Source of the DNA: Hyparrhenia diplandra
Taxonomy: Eukaryota > Streptophyta > Magnoliopsida > Poales > Poaceae
Reading direction: 5' to 3'
DNA: 64,000 nt
NCBI GenBank assembly: GCA_015847255.1
Contig: JADLZK010008411.1
Location: 62,001-126,000, forward strand
The notes below the pieces were generated by a model. That model saw only the letters and a program-made list of their open reading frames with translations, searched no databases and was not told where the DNA came from. Each line of letters starts with the position of its first letter. Positions within the stretch are counted from its first letter, which is position 1. A program made the translations under genes and the position numbers. Below, piece after piece: positions 23,201 to 35,088 of the stretch.

Positions 23201-24849
23201 ATTGTTAGAGTGTCATGTGGCGAGTACCATACGGCAGCTATATCAGAAAACGGGGAGGTGTAAGTCATCCCAAGGGAGCTGTTATCTGCTGCCAGTGACT
23301 ATTGTGTGGTTTCTCGTATGACAACATAGAAGCATTTGGAATATTGAAGGCTAACCACGACTAACTGTAGGGCTAACTGCAAAGCAAACAAGTAAATTGG
23401 TTTATGCTATAGATCTCATGTTGATCAATTAATCTCAATAGGGCATCACTGTTACTCTAAGTAGCTTTCTTCTATTTAAGATCTTTGTGCACATATATCC
23501 AAGCGGTCTCCTCTTGAGCAGCCCAATCTCTCAGTGACAGCAAAGAAATGTGAAGAACTAAATGGGTGTTGGTATAACATTATTACAGTCGATTGATAGC
23601 TTAGATAGGACAGAAAAAAATTAGATTTTTTAGTTTTCACTTTCAACATGGGAAGTCAAATTCTTTTTCCTTTCATATTTTTCACTTTTTGATCATTGAA
23701 AATCTATTTCATGTAGGGACTTGATTATTAGTAACTATGATATGTTTGGATTTTGCAGGTATACTTGGGGACTGGGAAGCATGGGGCAGCTTGGGCATTG
23801 CTCCCTCCAATCTGGAGATAACGAGCTGATCCCTAGGCGAATTGTGGCCCTTGATGGAATAGTAATTGAAGATGTGTCTTGTGGAGGGGTCCACTCTTGT
23901 GCTGTAACTGAAGGTGGAGCTCTATATGCTTGGGGCGGAGGACATGTGGGTCAGCTGGGAGTTGGGCCTCAGGGTGGCTTCTTTTCTTGCTCCCTTAATG
24001 GATCTGACATGCTGCTTCGAAACATCCCAGTCATGGTGATACCCTCAGGTGTTCGTCTTGCTACCTGTGGGCACTCTCACACACTTGTATCTATGAAAGA
24101 TGGGCGCATATATGGTTGGGGCTATAATAGTTATGGTCAGGGCGGCAAATGAGAAATCTACTTATGCTTGGTTCCCCTCTCCAGTAGATTGGTAGGTTTG
24201 GTAGTAATACAATCTTGTTTTCTTCTGGGTTAAATTAAATATATAAGGCTCTGCGGATGCTGCTCTTGCTACAATGTAGAGTTTATTTGCAACTCTATTT
24301 CCTTGATTATTATTTATTTGATGTAGGTGTGTTGGTGAAGTGAGAAGACTAGCTGCTGGAGGTGGCCATTCTGCTGTTCTGACTGATGCATGTTCATTAA
24401 AAGAGCTGTGTGAGTTCAAGCTTGCAGAGACTGTGAACCTTTCAAATGCTGAACTAATAGAAGATGTCGCATCAAGGACTGGTGCTGATGCCTTGGGACG
24501 CTTGTGTGGGAAAGTAAGGTATGCTCACAAAAATTTGAAGGCAGGTAGAAATGGTTTATGCAGTCCATAGAGTGTAATCTCAAATTCAGTCTTTGGGAGC
24601 TTTCCAAAACGATGTATCATGTATGGTGAAAATTGATTGTCCATGACAGTTACTCCAATAGGACACAATTTGCAGTACCAATATTTTTTTTTTCATTCAT
24701 TTTGTTATACTAATCCAAGTGGTTCATTCTGGCATTACCACAGGGAACATTTGGATAAGGAAGCAGAATGCGAATTCCTGGAGAAGCAAGTGGCTGAAGA
24801 GGTCAACACTAAGCCCAAGGCCACTAGCAAAATAGTTGAAGCGGTCTGA
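20225..24849 (+). CDS. RCC1-repeat (regulator of chromosome condensation) family protein, At3g02300 type, one frameshift
   Basis: Eight coding exons: 20225-20477, 21494-21687, 21782-21829, 22748-22820, 23088-23259, 23759-24191, 24327-24518 and 24744-24849, all GT-AG with matching phases, about 489 residues. RCC1 blades are marked by repeated 'W-G-x-N-x-x-G-Q-L-G' and 'V-S-C-G-x-x-H-T-A-A' patterns (WGANEFGQLGDG, WGYNEYGQLGRG, WGLGSMGQLGH, WGGGHVGQLGVG). The fold is a seven-bladed beta-propeller. The C-terminus is a charged helix rich in E, K and L, as in the Arabidopsis relative. Function of this subfamily is not established; propellers usually bind proteins or chromatin. A GGG at 24140-24142, where GG is needed, shifts the frame and creates TGA at 24150, although the downstream exons remain conserved. 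Confidence 0.87.
20731..20878. mobile_element. MITE in the first coding intron of the RCC1 gene
   Basis: The left 'tgttcggttgtttcgattc' and the complement of the right end, 'ggccgttcggttattcgaat', form diverged inverted repeats typical of PIF-type grass MITEs. Inside, 'ttcatggtctggaattattc' occurs twice (20755-20774 and 20812-20831). The target duplication is not resolved. Confidence 0.5.
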
Positions 24850-25326
24850 GGCTGAAGCCAGTCAAGATTAATGGCTTGACCTCCCAGTCAAATTAGTGAT
24901 TCATCCACGATTAATGGCTTGACCTCCCAGTATTTATCGAATCGGACATTAATTGTTGTGGTCATGGAAAATATGTGTGACTCGTCGATTGATTCTGATT
25001 GGTCTGTAAACCTCCATTGGTATTTGGTCGTGTTCCTCTCAATTGTATCGAAGGAGCAGAGGCTCTGTATGTGTCATGAACTTGTTCCGGAGTGTTATAG
25101 AAACCTTTGTATTCCTGGAACTTGAAAGACATGCACCTAGTATCTGCAACTGTTCAATTTGAAAATCTGAATTCGATGCTAATGCTTCCGCTTGTTGTCG
25201 GTTAGGACTGGCTGATACTGTTACTTCTTTCTTCTATAAGAATGGAGACACGGAACTTGTTTTGTCCTTGTCGTGTGGTAGGCTGTTACCCAACTTATTC
25301 AGTTAGTACCAGACATGAACAGCCAG

Positions 25327-25398
25327 GTCGTTGTAGTATAGTGGTGAGTATTCCCGCCTGTCACGCGGGTGACCCGGGTTCGATCCCCGGCAACGGCG
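25327..25398 (+). tRNA. tRNA-Asp (GTC)
   Basis: A 72-base cloverleaf: acceptor stem GTCGTTG (25327-25333) pairs with CAACGGC (25391-25397) with one G-T pair and discriminator G. The anticodon stem-loop carries GTC within 'cctgtcacg'. The A box 'tagtatagtgg' and B box 'ggttcgatcc' are intact. No intron. It lies alone between the RCC1 and UAM genes. Confidence 0.97.
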
Positions 25399-25402
25399 CA
25401 AA

Positions 25403-25411
25403 TTTTTTTTT
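25403..25411 (+). terminator. Pol III terminator of tRNA-Asp
   Basis: Nine T, five bases after the tRNA 3' end, on the coding strand. Confidence 0.85.
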
Positions 25412-25795
25412 GTTTTATATTTTCTTTTCCTCTTTTTATTTATTCCACTCAGAAAGTCAATGGACCCGATAATTGTTTCGCAGAGGACTAAAGAAATTTC
25501 GATCCGCCTGTCACTTCATTTTTTTCAACTCTGGCAGATTCAATCACTCACGAAGCTTAAGCATTCGATTCATTTTTTATTTTTATTATTATCCTACAAG
25601 TGCTGCTTCCTCATCTGTGGCATATTCTGTCGGTGGCACATGCTTTACCGACCGTGTTCCTTCGTGCAAATTTTGCCGTGAACGAGAGTTCGCTCAGAGC
25701 TACTTACTCCTATGTTGTGCAAGACCATATATCATAACACTACCAGAGCTTCCACAGCTCAGAGTGATCTACTACTGAACTTTGTAAGCCTGGGT

Positions 25796-26101
25796 AAGAC
25801 AAGACTACCAGAGGTCTAGACCTTCCACAGGTCAAAGGTTCAGAGCAACTGATGTAGTAACTAGTAAGCACGAACAGGAGCAGATCAATGGGCATTCAGG
25901 CTGAAAATCTGAAATCTGAACTGTCGAGCTTCCACAGCTCAGATGTACAGTTGCAAGCCCAGATAAATAAGGTTCATAAGACGAGACTACCTGCGGTCCA
26001 GAGCTTGCACAGGTCAAAGTTCAGAGCAACTGATGTTGTAACCATGGACGAGAGCAGATCAATGGGCATTCAGGCTGACAATCTGAAATATGAACTGTCG
26101 C
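25796..26101. repeat. Tandem duplication, period about 182 bp
   Basis: The unit beginning 'aagacaagactacca' (25796) recurs as 'aagacgagactacct' (25978). 'gcagatcaatgggcattcag' is in both copies, and the second copy is truncated after 'gaactgtcg'. The flanks 25412-25795 and 26102-26410 hold no recognisable gene; the latter includes the UAM 3' UTR. Confidence 0.75.
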
Positions 26102-26410
26102 CTTAGCAACGCAAGTAAACAACAAGGGCAGTGCACATTCATAGACATGCTATAACACAAACAGTGCTTTGATTCTCAAAATTACACAATATAAATTATT
26201 GTCTGAATTATGTAAATGATAGTGACGACAAATCCCTTTCATCAACTACAAAAGAACCACCTGCTTCATAACAACAAAGAATTTATAAAAGCTGCTGCTG
26301 AATTAATCTCTTCCCTCTCAAAAAGAGCTATATCTATGGGTCCTAGGCAGGACCCAATCATACTTTTCTTCTCACTTCAGTGGGCAGTGAATGCACCACA
26401 GGGACTCCAT

Positions 26411-28598
26411 CTACTTGGCCTTGCCATTCTCAGCAGCGGGGGTAGCCGGGTTCAGCTCATCCCAGGCCTCAATCCAGGTGACCATGGCGTCGGCGAGCTT
26501 GACAAAGTAGGGGTCAATCTTGCCCAGCTTCTCCTTCACCTGTCCAGAGAGGTAGATGTAGCACTTCTGGACGGTGTCGCAGTCCTTGGGGATGGTTACG
26601 TTCTGGAAGAAGGGGATGATGTCCTCCTGCCAGAAGATGCCCTTGTATTCCTTCTTCAAGTTAACAAAGGGGTTGCTAGCCTTGCTGTGCCAGATGTATG
26701 GCAGGCCAGTCTTGACTCCCAGGCTCAAGTGGTCGCAGATGACCTAAAAGTTATCGTTTTACAGAATCATCAGTCCAATGTACATTATGTTTTTAGGAAC
26801 AAAATGAACTGTAGAGGCAAGAACAGAGAGACCACACACCTTGACACACCATCCTGCCCACATGTCGTCGTAGCGACCAATGGGCTGGCCATCACCCATG
26901 AGACCAAAGTACATAGCAGGGCCAATGAGATCCCTGTCGAAGCAAAGGTTCATGCCGCACATGGGGAACAAGGTTCCCTTGGGGATTGTCATGACAGCAT
27001 CAACATACCTAAAAGAAGGAGAGTTAGACCCAAACCCTTGATGCAGCAGGACAGTTGCCAGATTGTCAGATAAAAAAACAAGGAAAAAATGCAATACCTC
27101 TCATTCCTCTCCTTCGGCTTGACCAGCTGTGTGGGAGCATCATAGTCAGGGATGTTCAGCCACAGGCCGTGGGAGACAGCTGTGTGGGTACCCTCCCTGA
27201 GGCTGAAGGGGTATCCACGCACAAAGTCAGCACCGTCACGGTAGGGGTCGTACAGGGTGTTGAAGAAGAACGGGGTCGAAGGGCTGGTGATGTTCTTGAT
27301 GTGCTGCTCAAGAGCATTGATGTCCTTGCCAGTTGGGTCCTTGGCAACCTAAACAACACGCAAAGATGTTTGGTTAATGCGGCGAAATAGCAGGCATGCA
27401 ATGATGTTTGCTAGTTCAGATCACGGCATCAGCTTGCTAAGATGGTAAAATTTATAGTTCAATTGCATTGCTGGATTAATGTTTCTCACAAATCACAGCG
27501 CTGCTAGGCTAGCTCAGGTGACAAAATTCAGAATTTGATTGGACTCCACTTCCAATGTTACATTGTTACTACAGATCAATTCACGATGTTGCTAGTTCCA
27601 TTCTCAGAATTATAACATATTGATGTGGATCTTACAATAAGGAGGTATAAATCAAAACAAAAATGTGAATCATGAAGCATTGGCCCTGGTGACGGGTGAA
27701 AAAATATCAACGAAGGTGTTAATTATGAAAGAGGTAAACTTGAGTTGTGATTTGCTCGGATCTGATCTTAAAGCCACCATCTAGTCCAGATCCTAGCATT
27801 ATTCTGGCACGTTTTGGTTACCAAGTAAATGACAAACTGAGTGTGCCAAGGTTGTGATCCGCTATGGGATCAGATCACATAAACAAGTACCCCTAGCCAA
27901 GATGAAAAGGACCCTTGTAACGACAAGGTAGGGCACTAAGTACCAGTACCAGGTGGCAAACATCTAGCAACCCCCCGAGCAGAGTAATGGCAAAGCTGGC
28001 AGCTTCCCTGTTCCCTGTCGGACCAAGGCACTAGAGCTGCTACTGAGCAGCAGCCAGCTCCGGATCGAGATCCGTAATGCTAAACCTCGTACGGATCAAC
28101 GCGTTTGACCGCGCGCGCGGCTAGATCCAGATCTGATCCGGGCGGATCTGGTCCAATTCGATCGAATTTGACCCAGATCCGGCGGCCTTTCCATCGGATC
28201 CATCGATTCACGGAATTGAACCAACGAACGAAAGAAAGGAGAAGAAGGCGGCTTACGAAGCAGTCGTCGTCGATGGTGTAGATGTACTTCTTCTTGGACA
28301 CCATGTAGCCGAAGCAGCGGCACGCCGAGTCCTTGAAGGAGATGCAGGACGCCTTGGGGCCGAGGATGCGGTTGATGTCGTTGCGGTTGTAGAGCTCGTA
28401 GTCGAAGCCCTCGGGCACCTTGATGGTCTTGGTCGGGTCGCCGTCCTGCACGATGATGAGGTGGTAGGGCTGGAAGAAGGGCCTCCACATCTCGAGGAAG
28501 TCGAGGTTGCGGATCGTCGGGATCACGATGTCCAGCTCGTCCTTGAGCAGCGGCGTCGAGGGCACCGACGAACCCGGGACCGTCACCGTGCCCGCCAT
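26411..28598 (-). CDS. UAM1: UDP-arabinopyranose mutase (reversibly glycosylated polypeptide)
   Basis: Four exons on the minus strand: 28598-28257, 27348-27098, 27008-26840 and 26743-26411, all GT-AG, in phase, giving 364 residues with no break. The enzyme interconverts UDP-arabinopyranose and UDP-arabinofuranose at the cytosolic face of the Golgi, supplying arabinofuranose for arabinoxylan and glycoproteins. The sequence shows the family N-terminus (LDIVIPTIRNLDFLEMWRPF), the metal/nucleotide-sugar motif DDD near residues 110-112 (YTIDDDCF), and Arg158 in 'DFVRGYPFSLREG', the residue reported as reversibly glycosylated in the rice enzyme. Length and exon structure match the family. The symbol follows the rice UAM1 type; UAM3-like paralogues cannot be fully excluded. 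The plus-strand frame over 26216-27073 is only its antisense shadow. Confidence 0.95.
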
Positions 28599-28737
28599 TG
28601 CCGCAGACGGTGGTGGTGCTCGCGCCTCCGGATCTCGATCTCCCCCGCCGCTCTCTGCTCGGACCGGGAGGTGGATCTTGGGAGCAGAGGGAGGAGGTTG
28701 GGAGGCGTGGGGAGGAAGCGGTGGGAGGAGGAGGGAG

Positions 28738-28745
28738 TTTTATAG
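28738..28745 (-). promoter_or_regulatory. TATA box of the UAM gene
   Basis: On the minus strand 'CTATAAAA' lies about 140 bases upstream of the ATG, before a purine/pyrimidine-biased leader. This spacing fits a transcription start near 28710. Confidence 0.65.
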
Positions 28746-30000
28746 CAGAACAAGGCGGATGGCCCCTCGACTCGATTGATTAATTTTTCTTCGCTTTGCC
28801 TTTGCGTAGGGAAGCTTGCTTTGTGACGAATTTTCTTTTCTACGTCATAAATAAATGTATGTTTGTTCAAGTTTTTCTAATGGATTGGATCCAAAACAAA
28901 ACAGGCTTGGATCTGGACATGTCGGTGCGTTGGAGGCTACTGGAGGTGCAGTAATGCACTGTACTATGTATACATGTGGTGGAACCATTTTTAAATGTGA
29001 CTTCTTTCTTGCATGATTTTTATTTTTATTATTATTAGCCATATGCTTCTACCACTCCACTCACACATTTGTGCCACTTTCAAGAGCAATTACAATATAT
29101 ATATAAGTTGTTAGTGAAAAGATCCAAATAAAATCAAACGATTTAGGATTGCACTAGGGTCTTAGGTCATGTTTGATAGAGCTTTGATTCAACCTCCTAC
29201 AATGACTACAAAAGGGGAGGTTAGAGTTTTAAGGCAACAACAATGGGTACTTTGTTTGGTACCAAAAAGGACAACAATGACTATTGGGGTTTGGGCAACA
29301 ACAGAAGGGTACCAAAGGACATAATGTTGACAACACGAGATGTAGAAAAAGCATGCAAATTTTGTATGGTTATTAACTTATTATTGAAACAAAGGTGGTA
29401 TTTTGAAAAAAAAAATCATTATTTCTCATTACCAAATTTCTTCTTGAGGTAGAAAAGCGTGGGAACCTTTTTCTTTGCCTTGAAAGCAATGAAGGAATAT
29501 TAGCCGGAAGTAAAAATAACATGTCTTACCAGGCATATCCATAACTTGAGCATAAACGTTGATTTCAGATTTCCAGTTGTTCGTTGTGTTTGAAATGAGA
29601 TGAGGAAAAAGCCTGGCTACATCAATAATATCTATATCTTTAAATCTATAATGTCAATATGTAATCTACATCTGTATATGTATAGACATCTTATTATAAT
29701 CTTAAATCTCACTAAACTTTTGATTTCACATACAAATTGTGCACAGTAGCAATACACTCTCAGATGCAGCTATACATCCCAATGGCATATATTTGTGATT
29801 ACGATATACACATTAGCTAGACACATGACCCACTAATATACATTTACTTGTCCACATCAACGTGCAAGGCCATGCACTCACAATTGATTTATAATAGTTT
29901 TTCCCTTTGTATAACTATTTATACACATGGTCTGATTTTATTCCAAATCATCCGCAATCCCCACAGTGACGTACGGTGTATGTTTGTAGCCGTTACTGCC
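28746..30000. other. Intergenic upstream of UAM
   Basis: AT-rich sequence with no gene or clear element termini that I can support. Confidence 0.4.
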
Positions 30001-30720
30001 TCCTTTTTTTAAGATCGAAATGGGCATAACGTAGGAATTGCGACTGTGCAATACCTGAGGATTCAATGTCGAGGTGAAATGAGTCGACGGCTAGGACGAA
30101 ACTGAGAGCGGAGACCCGGCAGTGTGTACGTGCTGGGTCCACGGAACACAAGAGGAAAGCCAGGTAAACGACGGAGGCGCAGTAACCGCGTGGCCGGGTG
30201 CGTGTGCGGTGCGGTGCGGCGAGATGCGAGTGAGCTGGCCGGGTCAAAACGGCATGAGCATCGGCGTGGGAGGCAGCCAAGCCAGGTCGTCTCGTCGGCG
30301 GCGCGGCGCTTGCTACTGCTAGCTGTCCGTCCGCGTCCGCCTGTGCTAGCTGTGCACCCAGTCGGTGGCAGCAGCTCACGCGCCCAGTCCACACCCGGCC
30401 GCCACGGTTAGGCAGGCACGGCCTGGTTCGGCTGGGTTTGGCCGCGCGTCGCGGACCTGTGGAAACGGGGAATAACGGGTCAAACGCCCGTGCCGAACCC
30501 AAACGCTCTCACGCTCTCTCGAGTCGTGTGTCTGCTCTGCTCCACTAGTGCCTTTGACTCGGGTCGCTCGCAGATGCAGCTTCTCATCTCCTCTCTTCCT
30601 TGTCCTTTTTCCACGTAGGAGTAGTACGCAGCACGCTGGCATGGCTATGGCTGGCCAGTTCCTTCCTTGCGCACTCCCCGGGGCGGGCGTCCCTATCGCT
30701 ATCGCTATCGCTATCAGACT
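30001..30720. other. GC-rich island without recognisable gene
   Basis: A sharply GC-rich block with long overlapping frames on both strands but no domain, no good splice pattern and no clear start. A short hexamer repeat (ctatcg, four copies) lies near 30690-30716. It could be a captured or decayed first exon. Confidence 0.35.
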
Positions 30721-31357
30721 CCGTCGTCGTCGTCCTCTTCCGCGATCCGTGCTATTCGTTGACCGTATATGCCTGCGTACATACTACGGCTGCTACTACT
30801 TATTCTCTCTCTGTTTTGGCCTTTTGTATTATCTATGATGATTTTGATGATAATAAAACTACTCTTATATACCTAGAACTTACTCAATCTGTTCTAAATT
30901 ATAAGTCGTTCCACAAATCTTAGAGTCAAAACATCTCATGTTTGGTCAAAAAAAAAAAAACATTCTTATTGAGACATATTTTATCGATCAGTTTTAGGCA
31001 AACTCTGCGTTTTTTTTCCTACTTCCTTTGTAGTTAGTTCCAGATAGATTATTATTTTTTATAACAATGATTCTTCTTTTTAATAGCATATATGAAGTTT
31101 GCGAAGCTTAATTCATACGCCAAGTTTCATTGTTTCAGTCCTAACACCGTACCATCGTTGATAACGAACTAATAACAGAGACAACGTACCGAATAGTACC
31201 CACTATGGTTTACAACTCAAATGAATATGTCACCTATCTCATTTGTAATTCATAAATATTGAATATTCATACCAACGCTATCATGACAAAAGAAAAACAT
31301 TGAATTTATCCGTTGAAAGTTTGCGTAATGTTGGGATGACAAAGAAAAATATACATA
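30721..31357. other. AT-rich intergenic stretch
   Basis: 'ctgttctaaattataagtcg' near 30889-30908 looks like one half of a Stowaway element; no partner end found. Otherwise nothing. Confidence 0.35.
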
Positions 31358-31411
31358 ATCAACTCAATTGTTAGAGATGGTAGAGTGAGAGGAAACCAGT
31401 ATGCACATGCA
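31358..31411. repeat. Flanking repeat, partner at 33778-33828
   Basis: 'aactcaattgttagag' through 'acatgcac' here is repeated with small differences at 33783-33828 ('aactcaattattgttagag' through 'acatgcac'). The two copies bracket the CACTA arm and gypsy relic. Confidence 0.6.
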
Positions 31412-31760
31412 CTACTACATGATTTATTTTACACGGCGTTTAGAAAATCTTAACCACCACGGTTAAGGTCTTGATTAACCATGTCAGTTATTTTAATTAA
31501 TCGGGACGGTTTTGAAAACCGCTACACAGAATTGATTAACCGTCATGGTAAATGAGGCCCAGACACCCACCCTAGATAAGCCCATACCAGCTCATTACCA
31601 CCTCGAGTATATGAAAACAACACAAACCCTAACCCTCTCTCCATCACCCCCTCAACACAGCCGCAATCCTCCTAGTTTCTTTCCTCTCTCTCTCTTTCTC
31701 TGCCCAACTTCTCTCCTCTGTCCTGTCCTGTCCTGTCTCCTCCCCAATCCTAGTGTCGAC
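31410..31760 (+). mobile_element. Left arm of a CACTA-type element
   Basis: It begins CACTACTAC and continues with inverted copies of 'accacggttaag' and 'gattaaccgt' (31453-31545), then a pyrimidine-rich stretch (31,620-31,745), as in CACTA 5' ends. A right terminus was not found; the sequence runs into gypsy-derived DNA. Confidence 0.45.
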
Positions 31761-31765
31761 CCCTA

Positions 31766-33771
31766 TCACAACAGCGACGGGGAGGGGCGGTCCATGTTGT
31801 CGAGGAAGACGACATGCGCTGCTCCCACGTGGTGGCGCCGAGCAAGATGGAGGTTGGAGCGGGCATTGTCGGAGGTGTTGTGTAGGCGCCCAAAGCCAAA
31901 AAGTTTGTCCTGCGAACCCCTCCTTGGAGAAGTGCGTCGAGAAGATCTGGCATTAGTGGTGAAGAGGCCAGAAGGTAGAAGTGGCCGTCGAAGAGGAGGA
32001 AGTCGTCCTCCAGTGTCTAGGCCAGAGCTGCTATCGAAGGTTGCTGACTGGCAGGTTGAGATGACGCCAGTCTCTGCTATCACCTTGACCCGCACTGGCT
32101 GCGTGTGGAGTCCTACTGTCGCCACAACATGAGGGTCGACGTAGTTGTGCGATGCACCTGAGTCGACCATGATGCTGACGCCTATGCTTGAAATCATCCC
32201 GATGAGGTAGAGAGAGTGTGCACCACGTACCGAGGAGTTGGGATCCCCGATGAGGACCCTAAGGTCGGCGTTGTCCTGAGTGGCGTCGTCGTCATTGTCG
32301 TTGTAGTCGTTGAAGACCGTGATGTCGAAGAGGTGCTTGCACTTGTCACCGCGTGAGAACGGTTCGTCATAATTGAAGCACATGCCAGCTTTGCGTTGCT
32401 CGGTCATCTCCTTGGGGGTCAGCCGCTTGAACGGCTTGAGAGGTGTTGTCGTAGGTGTAGCCGTCATTGTTGGTGAAGCTGTTGGTGCAGGCGACAGGGG
32501 CGCCTTACCTCGCTAGTGTAGAGACGCCTTGCCCGAGATGTAGAGGATGGCGAGGTAGCGCTCATACGCTCTGGCGAGTGACATGACTGTCTCCATGTTC
32601 TGGGGGTCCTGCAGCTCGACGTCTGTCTTCAAGGGATCTCCTAGCCCTGCAGTGTAGATGTTGACCTGCTGCTGCTCGTCGAGGTGGCCAGCACGAGCTA
32701 CATGTGCCAGGAACGTATCTGTGTACTCGTCGACAGTGTCGGTCTTGCGGAGCGATGCCAGTTCACCTAGCGGGTTGCGCCGTGTTGCTGGACCGAAGCG
32801 CTCGTTGACGTACCGTACAAAGCATGCCCAATCTGTCATCGCCTTCTCCTAGGATAGACGCATGTACCACTGCTATGCTCCTCTTGTCAAGTGGTAAGAT
32901 GCATACCAGACTTGCTCGGTTGCCGGTGTCCCTTGCCCTCTGAAGAACTGCTCACATATGTTGAGCTAGGGTAGGGGATCTTCCTTGCTTTAGTACGTCA
33001 GGAACGACAGCTTGTGCAGGCGCGGAGTGAGACCTAGGAAGTGGTCGGCGGTAGGGGCTGGAGCCATGGGGGCGGGCGCTGGTGCTGGTGCTGGCGTCGG
33101 GGAAAGAAGGCTAGGAAGCTTGGCCTCTACCTCGTCCACCAATTGTACAACGTTGGTGGAGGTTGGCTTGTCGTAGATCATCTTGAGGAAGGTGCGGTCT
33201 GCTTCCTCCATGGCTGCCTTGACACCGATCTCGATGGATTCCCTCTCCTTGCGCTTGCGGTCTTCCTCTGGATTGGTACCTGAGAGGATGGCGACTTGAT
33301 CAGCGAGAGAGAGTCGAGGCGGGTGTTGATCTTGTCGAACATTGTTCACAAGCGACTCGAACATCTTTTCGAATCTCCATCCATGGTGATGGTGGTGGGT
33401 GGATCGGGCTGGCCTCCGAGTACCACGTGTCGCCCCGCCTTCTGGGGGGGGCGGCGGCTTGGCGGTCGCCGGTGACGGCAAAGTGGCGCGGAGGCGGAGG
33501 GGGGGGGCGTGGGGTTGGGTGGGAGCGAGGGGCGGTGGCGTGGGAGGAGCGGGGAGTAGGAGAAAATATTTCTTTCTTGCTTATCCCTAAGAAATTACAT
33601 CCTCCTTGTTTACGTAGCCCTCCTATGAGACTTGTATCTCAAGCCTTATCCTAACCAAACTCTTATTTCAATTATCAAATAAATCATGGAGCAAAGGAGG
33701 TGGCGGCGGTGGCGCGCGCACCCTAGGCCAGCCCCCCTCTGGCTGCAGGCCCCATTCCTTGGGGTGTGACA
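31766..33771 (-). mobile_element. Decayed Ty3/gypsy retrotransposon: 5' LTR, gag, protease
   Basis: On the minus strand an LTR starts TGTCACACCCC at 33771 and shares the zone 'agggataagcaagaaagaaa' with the solo LTR at 8965-9591. Gag frames follow: 33481-32990 (proline-rich, then MFESLVNNV), 32839-32513 (retrotransposon gag core: LGELASLRKTDTVDEYTDTF) and 32467 onward (a degenerate CCHC knuckle, CFNYDEPFSRGDKCK, lacking one C and the H). Then comes the aspartic protease motif VDSGASHNYV. Stops separate the three frames. After about 32050 homology to pol is lost and nothing of RT or integrase remains. Confidence 0.8.
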
Positions 33772-33828
33772 TATACGAAGTTAACTCAATTATTGTTAGA
33801 GTGAGGGGAAATCAGTGTGGACATGCAC

Positions 33829-34297
33829 CCTAAAGGTGGGATCGAGCAACATGATCATAGGCCAATGTGATATTATTATTATTATTATGTTGCTTTTTTT
33901 TATCAAATATTATTATGTTGTTTTATAGAGTTCTTCTTAGATTGGGCAAAAGATAATCATGGTCCTCTTCAAATTGTTTGTGCCCAATCTGGGTATTAAC
34001 ACGTGGCCCCTGTTTTTATGTGAGATTTATGCGAACCTAAAAACATAAAGCACCAAACATCAGTGATGTCCAACCCCGGCTATTCGGGAAATAAGGGCGA
34101 TGTATACATCGGCCACACACTATTATTATAGGGATGATATGTGTATATTGGCCATAGTTTGGGCAACAAGATCGATGTGCATCAGGTGATCCGTGAAAAT
34201 GTTAAAACACACCAGCGACATGTCATATCATCATTAAAGAATCACCGAAGGCTTTAACATGTTTCGCCTTCTAAGATTGCAATATTATCAAGACAAA
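33829..34297. other. Intergenic with a short ATT microsatellite
   Basis: An (att)n run sits near 33869-33887. Nothing coding recognised. Confidence 0.4.
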
Positions 34298-35088
34298 CGA
34301 GGGAATTCACGGTACACTCGATGTTCAGGTAGACACAGTACGAGTCAAGTTCCTTCCCCTTGCTCTCCCGTTGCTACAGTAGTCACAGGGCGATATCCTT
34401 TTCCTCCATCGATCCGCCGACACCTCTCCTTCGGCGGCCCTCGGGGCATCGGGGTTGAGAGGGGAGCCTGCCCCCTCGGTGGGAGGATCATCTATAGCTG
34501 CCCGTGGTCACCGCTTAGGGTTAGGTCTCCCTGCGTAGCCGGCGGCGGCGGCGACATAGTCTGCCGGTGTTGCGGAGCAAGCGTTCCCGGTGGTGGTGAC
34601 CCTGAGGAGCCACTGCTCCGGCGAATAAATTTCCTCTACGGTGACGACGATGTCTTCTTCAGCGAGGCTTCTATGAGGTCAATTAGTACCTCTTTTGTTG
34701 CGGAAGGGGAACAAATCCCTTCTTCCCCTGCGATGCAAGCTTCTTCCGGGCTACGGATGGTAGTTGCGGATTCCTCTTCCAGCCGGTGGCCCAATGATGG
34801 CCAGTGCGGATTGTTTCCTCTTCCTCTCGTGATGTGGGGATGGCTGATGGACGTTCAATAGAATTGATGCATCGGGGGATTTGCCGCGATGCGGGCTTTT
34901 GCAGCTGTACCCAAAGTCTGGGTGTCCCTTGACATGGTGGAAGGACTTCGTCGGTTTCCTAGATGATGCCGGCGAGGACGGCAACGGTGGAGTCGTGTTT
35001 CTTGCAAAATTGCAGGGGTGTACGGTTGGCTATTCTAATACAGTTTTCCTTTGACAAAAAAAAAAAAAAACCCCCCGAGGGAATTCAC
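34298..35088 (+). mobile_element. Non-LTR retroposon (about 760 bp) with 13-bp TSD
   Basis: The insert 34311-35070 ends in about 14 A, then a short C run. 'cgagggaattcac' flanks both sides (34298-34310 and 35076-35088). The 3' sequence 'ctaatacagttttcctttga' before the tail is LINE-like. A GC-rich 200-codon open frame (34259-34861) has no recognised domain and starts outside the element, so it is not called a gene. Confidence 0.75.

Noticed and set aside
26216..27073. 285-codon open frame on the plus strand
   Set aside because: It is antisense to exons 2-4 of the UAM gene, whose minus-strand exons are conserved and spliced in phase.
29993..30660. Possible gene in the GC-rich island
   Set aside because: No domain, no consistent splice sites, and frames open on both strands.
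34259..34861. 200-codon plus-strand frame
   Set aside because: It begins outside a retroposon and crosses its TSD, so it cannot be an ancestral gene frame.
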